A DNA stretch of 64,000 nt, from assembly GCA_032690845.1 (NCBI GenBank), contig CM064421.1, positions 35,578,963 to 35,642,962 on the forward strand, in the 5' to 3' direction. This DNA is from Eleusine coracana subsp. coracana. Taxonomy: Eukaryota > Streptophyta > Magnoliopsida > Poales > Poaceae. A model generated the notes under the pieces. It worked only from the letters and a program-made list of their open reading frames with translations, did not search any database and was not told where the DNA came from. The translations under genes were made by a program, and so were the position numbers. Positions 59,266-64,000 of the stretch are shown one piece after another. The number at the start of each line of letters is the position of its first letter. Within the stretch, counting starts at the first letter, position 1.

Positions 59266-61769
59266 GGACACAAATGGCGAGACCTACCAAGCTGTATTGG
59301 TAACTAAACAAGTGGACGTCTCACTAGTACTCCTACTTGGTAGTGTAACATGAATCCATAAATCAATTAGTCACTGACACGCGTGCACAGGAAGGCGTGC
59401 AGACAGCCATGTGAAGAGCTCGAAACATGGCCACGATTTTGAGGAGGTATTCTAGCCGTGGATGGTGCGGTGCGTACACACAAGTAGCCGGTAAACCAGG
59501 GCCTGCTAGGTGCTTGTTCTCTGTCTCGTCAGCTCGATCGCGGAAGCGCATCGATCAAGGAGTACTACTAGCTAACTTTGCATTGATGGCCGCGTGTGTT
59601 GATTATGCTAATAGGTCGGGGTTCTCAATTTGAACCGTGCTTGCGCGGATTAAAAATGCCTCTGCAGCGGTTGCTTCGTGATCGGTCAAGGCATCTGCCT
59701 AACTGTCCGCTGTGCATGTGACTGGTGATGGCGTCGAGGTTGTTTTGCAGGGCATGTCTTACATGTGGTGATTCCCTGCTTGCGGCGCAGCATGTCGTTC
59801 AAAGACAGTTACACTCTCTTGTATAATTGCACTGTATTGCTTAGAGCAAATATTATGATGCTGAATCAGCAAGTGAAATAAATATCCACGTCAGAAAAAT
59901 CCTAGGTGGATGGAAAAGAAACGTAGAGAGAGAATACGGCCGACGACTTGCGAGTCGCTAGCCCAAAGTAGCAACCCCGAGAACGGCGTTACCTTTGGCC
60001 AATAAACGTTCGTACATGCAAAAAGATAATAATTAAATATTCAATAAGTAGCTAGTTTTAATCATCAATCCATAATACTAGAAGGTACTAGTCCCGCTAA
60101 TGAATAAGCTGGATGTCACGAATCATTAGCAGCGAGCGATTCCGTAAGCCCTGCTCTTAGATATGTGATGTGTTGGCGTAGAAGTGTTTGCTCTCCATTT
60201 TACAGGGAGATTTGATGCTAGTTTGAAAACATGATAGCTCCCATGTGAGTACGCGACAATAGTCCACCGATACGTGTGGTGGAAACCAAATCAGAAGTAT
60301 AAAATGCATCAATAGTCCACCTTTAATAGACCAGAATTTTTTGTGCTGTGAACTACTTGCTTCTTTTATATATGGAAAAAAAAGGCAAGACTAGATTTTT
60401 TATATACTAGTGTTAGGGCTCAAATTAGGATTTTGTTTGTACTGGAATCCCCTGTGTCCCAAGTCGAGGAGGTCAAAGAAAGATTTGTTAGAGCGTTCGA
60501 TCACATCCACGAACTCGCTGTTCACAGGACCGAGACGCAGTGTCGAGCTGCGTGGCTCTGGAACTCTCCCGCGGCATTTCGTAGACCGTGCAGAAAAGCT
60601 TTTCCGGGAATTTTGTCGAGGAGGCCCGGAGGTAGCGGCTGGCTCGCAAGGAGCTGACTTGTGGATGTTTGCCAGAGTGAACGCCACTCCCTGAGGTCGT
60701 CTTGGGTAGGCGTAGCACCCAGGTAGCGATGTAGGCAAAGCCACAGCTGATCGCCGTAGTTGTCTGCGCGTTGGGAATCGCTGGAGGCACCAGGCCTGGC
60801 GATCCCCAGATGCATGGTCCGCACACAGCGCTTTGTTTTGTCTGTGGTGAGAATTTCAGACTACGTACTAACCCACTAAGATACTGTGTACTAATGGCTG
60901 ACATTTATATGTGATTAGCCTTTAAATTCTAACTTATTTGTGTATATATTTAATTACACATGTAGACAAATTTCGTTTCTTCGGATAGTTTGGATATCCA
61001 TCCAAAATTAATGGAAAAACTTTGGGTAGTTGGATGTTCTACTCGATTTTCTACCCAATACCTGAAATTTCAGTTCTTTCGGTCTCGATTTTAGTTTTTT
61101 TGATTTCGATATTTGGATCTCGGTTTTTATGCCCAACCCTACCTGTACCCGTGGAGACCCACTAGTTTAGGCTGTACTGATCATGTTTGGGGGGCTAAAG
61201 TGATGCCACGCGGCATCACTAGTTTTTATCTCCAACAGTAATTAAATAACTTATAATATTGTTCAAATCATACATATATCGCATTCCTCAAGCTTTTCCC
61301 TCTCTAACAACGTATTATAGCATCTGACTAGATTTTTGTACTGTTGGTTACAATTAGAAGAAATTAGGCAGTACTAAATGATAACTACACTAAGGTGAAA
61401 CATTTTAATCAATATTAAAATTCAAATAATAGTTATATTAACTGATCAAATTTGTCAAGAAGGTATACAAAAACTAAGTGTAATTTATAGATGTTTTACT
61501 ATAACAAAAACACTTGCAGGTGAATATATGAAAATCCTCCTCACATGCAAGTGGGTATTTATAATTTTTTCTTATTTAAATTAGTTTTCCTTTTAATAAA
61601 ATTCTGTAAAAATCTCCAAAATTCTATCTTGAGACATGGAGCCCAGATAAAATATCAGTTAGGCCCACATTTGTGAAAAATGTGGTCGTTTTTAGTTCAA
61701 TATCATTTTTGACTATATTTGAATAATTTGTTTTGATCAGAAATTTTTTTAGAAGCGCGACATGCTTGC
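59266..61769. other. intergenic with unassigned GC-rich patch
   Basis: This is upstream DNA of peroxidase 2 and AT-rich spacer. A GC-richer patch at about 60410-60840 has overlapping frames on both strands (for example 60488-60904, -) that resemble no family I know. It could be a transposon or gene fragment. Confidence 0.4.
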
Positions 61770-62319
61770 TATAGGTGGCCAAACAGGCCGGGCTAATTGG
61801 ATGGGCACGAAGCCCAAATTTTTTGACCCGGCCCGAGCACGGCACGACCCGAAACATTTCGTGCCCGTGCCGGCCTGGTCCGATGCACCGGGCCGTGCTT
61901 GGGCCGGAGGAGCCTCCCGATGGGCAGCACGACACGACCCGTTTTAGTTATATTAAATATATTTATAGTCTGTTGTAAATCAAATAAGGTGATGTAGTCT
62001 AGTGGTAGGGTCCCTTTTTTGTTTCTCTAAGGTCTTGTGTTCGAATCTCCTTCTTCCCTCTGTTTTTGCAACATTTAACACTGAATTTCTTTGTTACTTG
62101 TTTAGATGGGTCTACGTGCTAGATGGGCCGTCGTGCCTAATGGACCGGCCCGACACGATTACACATTTTCGTGCCATGTTTTGGGCCGGTGCATGAGCCC
62201 GTGGGCTGCCTCGGCACGGCCCAAAAAGGCTCGTGTGCTGTGGCAGCCCGAAATGAAACATGCTGGGCCTTTTAAGGTCCGGGCCGTGCTGGGCCGGGCC
62301 GCCCGTTTGGCCATGTATA
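61770..62319. mobile_element. hAT-like element with tRNA-like insert
   Basis: The ends TATAGGTGGCCAAAC and GTTTGGCCATGTATA are inverted. The octamer ATGCTTGC flanks the element on both sides (61762-61769, 62320-62327), an exact eight-base hAT-type target duplication. A nine-base reading is also possible, which would suit a Mutator-like element. The interior is rich in GGGCCGTGC / GCACGGCCC motifs. It also contains TGTAGTCTAGTGGTAGGG and, about 45 bases on, TGTTCGAATCTCC, resembling tRNA A and B boxes. No transposase is encoded. Confidence 0.8.
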
Positions 62320-62699
62320 ATGCTTGCTGACCAGTCCATGGTTCATCCGTACAACTAATTGGTAAGCCCAGCTAACTAGAGAGAGAAAGGCCCACCCAAA
62401 TAACTACGAGGCTGGCTCTCCTCTATAAGAAGTAAAACTAACTGACAGGCTGCGAGAAAAAAAAACAGCCCAATAAGTAGCAGGCCGGGGCTGCTTGGGC
62501 CACACGCGGGGTCGCGCGTTTCCAATTGGTGTTGAAAGTTGAAACTTGTCCGTTATTTCGATTCAGACAACGCCATGGCAGCCCAAAATCTATTCTGAAG
62601 CTAGGCAAGGATAAAAAGTAAAGTCCCATGCCGTATCGGTCCAACTCTAATTTGTTCTGGCGTTAGTCCTGTCCAACTGGGCCGTGTCTTGCTGGTCTG

Positions 62700-63226
62700 A
62701 GATCTGTAAAATTTGGTCTGGTCTAAGTCCGGCATGGCACGATCTATTTCATGCTCGGGCCGGCCCGGCACGCGTCTATGGACCATGCTTAGGCCGAGGC
62801 GGTGGTCCGATGGGCGGCACGGGCACGACCGGTTTAGCTATCGGTCCATAAAGCATGATATAGGCCCAGTTGAGCACGGCCTGAAAATCTGACATTAAAA
62901 GGAAAATATATGTCTAAGGCCCAACAAGACTTGCTTGGTGTAGTGGTAAGGCACTTTTCTCCCAACCTTTAGGTCCTGAGTTTAAATCTTGTCACCAACA
63001 CCTATTTTTCTTTCTTTTTCATCACTCAAACACTAACAGACTGAAATGTTTATTGGGCTATCGTGCTTAATGGGCCGACACGACACGGCTAACTAAATTC
63101 GTGCTAGGTCGTGGACCGAAGGCGCGGCACGGCCCAACATAAATTCCGTGCTGGGCCGATCCAAAATTAATCCTACCAGACCATTTCGTGCTTAGGACGG
63201 ACCGTGCCGGGCGGCCCGTTTGGCCA
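62700..63226. repeat. diverged relative of the 61770-62319 element
   Basis: The same GGGCCG / GGCACG motif vocabulary recurs, with a right end GGGCGGCCCGTTTGGCCA at about 63210-63225. A central TGGTGTAGTGGTAAGGC then GGTCCTGAGTTTAAATC (62939-62988) again resembles tRNA-like A and B boxes. The left boundary is unclear, and no target duplication was found. Confidence 0.6.
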
Positions 63227-63262
63227 GGACTATCTGGCGTATTCCGTTATACTATAAATCTT

Positions 63263-63979
63263 AACCCTTTTACTGTATGCCATTAAAAGTAATGGTAATG
63301 ACCTGTGTGCCACTAAAAAGTTCGTTCGCACCCTAATGTCATCTACCTAAACTTCTTTGACCTCTATGCCATTCCGTCCTTATTCCGTTAATTTTTCACT
63401 GTTAATAGCAACTGACGAGTGGGATCAGGTCTGAAAATGTCCAAAATGCTCTTGGTTGTTTATTTTAAGTCATGACATATATATAACCTCCAAATAAAAT
63501 AACAAGAACCACAAAACAAGTAATATGAGCTTACGGAGATCATAAAAATTTCAAAATTCGAAATCAAATTTCAAGTTCGAATTCAAAATTCAAATTTGAA
63601 ATAAAAAATTTAAATATCAAATTCGAATTCGAATTTGAATTTGATTTTTTATTTCGAATTTGAAATTTGATTTCGAATTTTTGAAATTTGAAATTTTTGT
63701 GATCTCCGTGAGCTCATATTAATTGTTTTGTGGTTCTTGTTATTTTATTTGGAGGTTATATATATGTCATGACTTAAATAAATAACCAAGCATATTTTGG
63801 ACATTTTCAGGCCTGATCCCACTCGTCAAAGTCTACTAACGATAAAAAATTGACGAAATGCTAACTGAATGACGTAGAGGTCAAAGAAGTTTAGGTGAAT
63901 GATATTAGGATATGAACAAACTTTTTAGTGGCACACAGATCATGATCATCTGTTTTAATGGTATATAAGTAAAAGGCTC
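63263..63979. mobile_element. Mutator-like fold-back element
   Basis: Two arms of about 330 bases are inverted copies of each other, around a short AT-rich centre near 63620 made of AATTCGAATTTG motifs. The left end reads AACCCTTTTAC and the right end is the complement of GAGCCTTTTAC. An exact nine-base duplication, ATAAATCTT, flanks it (63254-63262, 63980-63988), the hallmark of Mutator-like elements. At 717 bases with no open frame, it is non-autonomous. Confidence 0.9.
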
Positions 63980-64000
63980 ATAAATCTTCCCAACCCTAAA

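Noticed and set aside
61992..62052. tRNA gene
   Set aside because: Only A-box- and B-box-like pieces are present. The arms do not fold into a cloverleaf and the segment lies inside a transposon.

Overview
This window is nuclear DNA from a grass. The AT-rich intergenic space is full of small monocot-type transposons: Stowaway elements with CTCCCTCCGT ends, Tourist elements with GGGTGTGTTTGG ends and a CACTA element with GCCGAGTG subterminal repeats. The GC-rich, split genes match grass gene families. The CACTA type and the CGGTCTGACCGT repeats suggest a panicoid grass (Setaria, Panicum, Sorghum or maize relatives), but the species cannot be fixed from this sequence. All exon borders were read by eye from GT/AG sites and reading frame. 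There is no transcript evidence.

Layout. 0.5-2.0 kb: a decayed DUF674-family gene (+). 2.5-4.1 kb: two small tandem genes (-) encoding short SURP-domain proteins. 4.8-8.3 kb: a complete six-exon remorin gene (-). 9.5-17.3 kb: an LTR retrotransposon with no recognisable polyprotein and a nested solo LTR that carries a regular palindrome array. 18.9-22.1 kb: a GC-rich block with weak, unrecognised minus-strand coding potential. 23.2-24.4 kb: a two-exon heavy-metal-associated isoprenylated protein gene (HIPP, -). 24.4-39.0 kb: gene-poor DNA with a hAT-like MITE, a miniature LTR element (SMART/TRIM type), a fold-back element, a Tourist MITE and a non-autonomous CACTA element. 39.6-40.5 kb: a single-exon NGATHA-type B3 transcription factor gene (+). 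40.5-51.5 kb: gene-poor DNA with a 1-kb Tourist-like element and a Stowaway MITE. 51.5-59.2 kb: two tandem class III peroxidase genes (-). 59.2-64.0 kb: repeats, including hAT-like elements with tRNA-like motifs and a Mutator-like fold-back element.

The intact genes do not form a pathway. They are a membrane-nanodomain scaffold (remorin), a metal-binding prenylated protein (HIPP), a transcriptional repressor (B3) and two secreted haem peroxidases, plus two SURP proteins that may be related to splicing factors. Local duplication is the recurring theme: the SURP pair, the peroxidase pair, a 211-bp non-coding pair near 27.6-28.0 kb and a ~78-bp pair split by the CACTA element.
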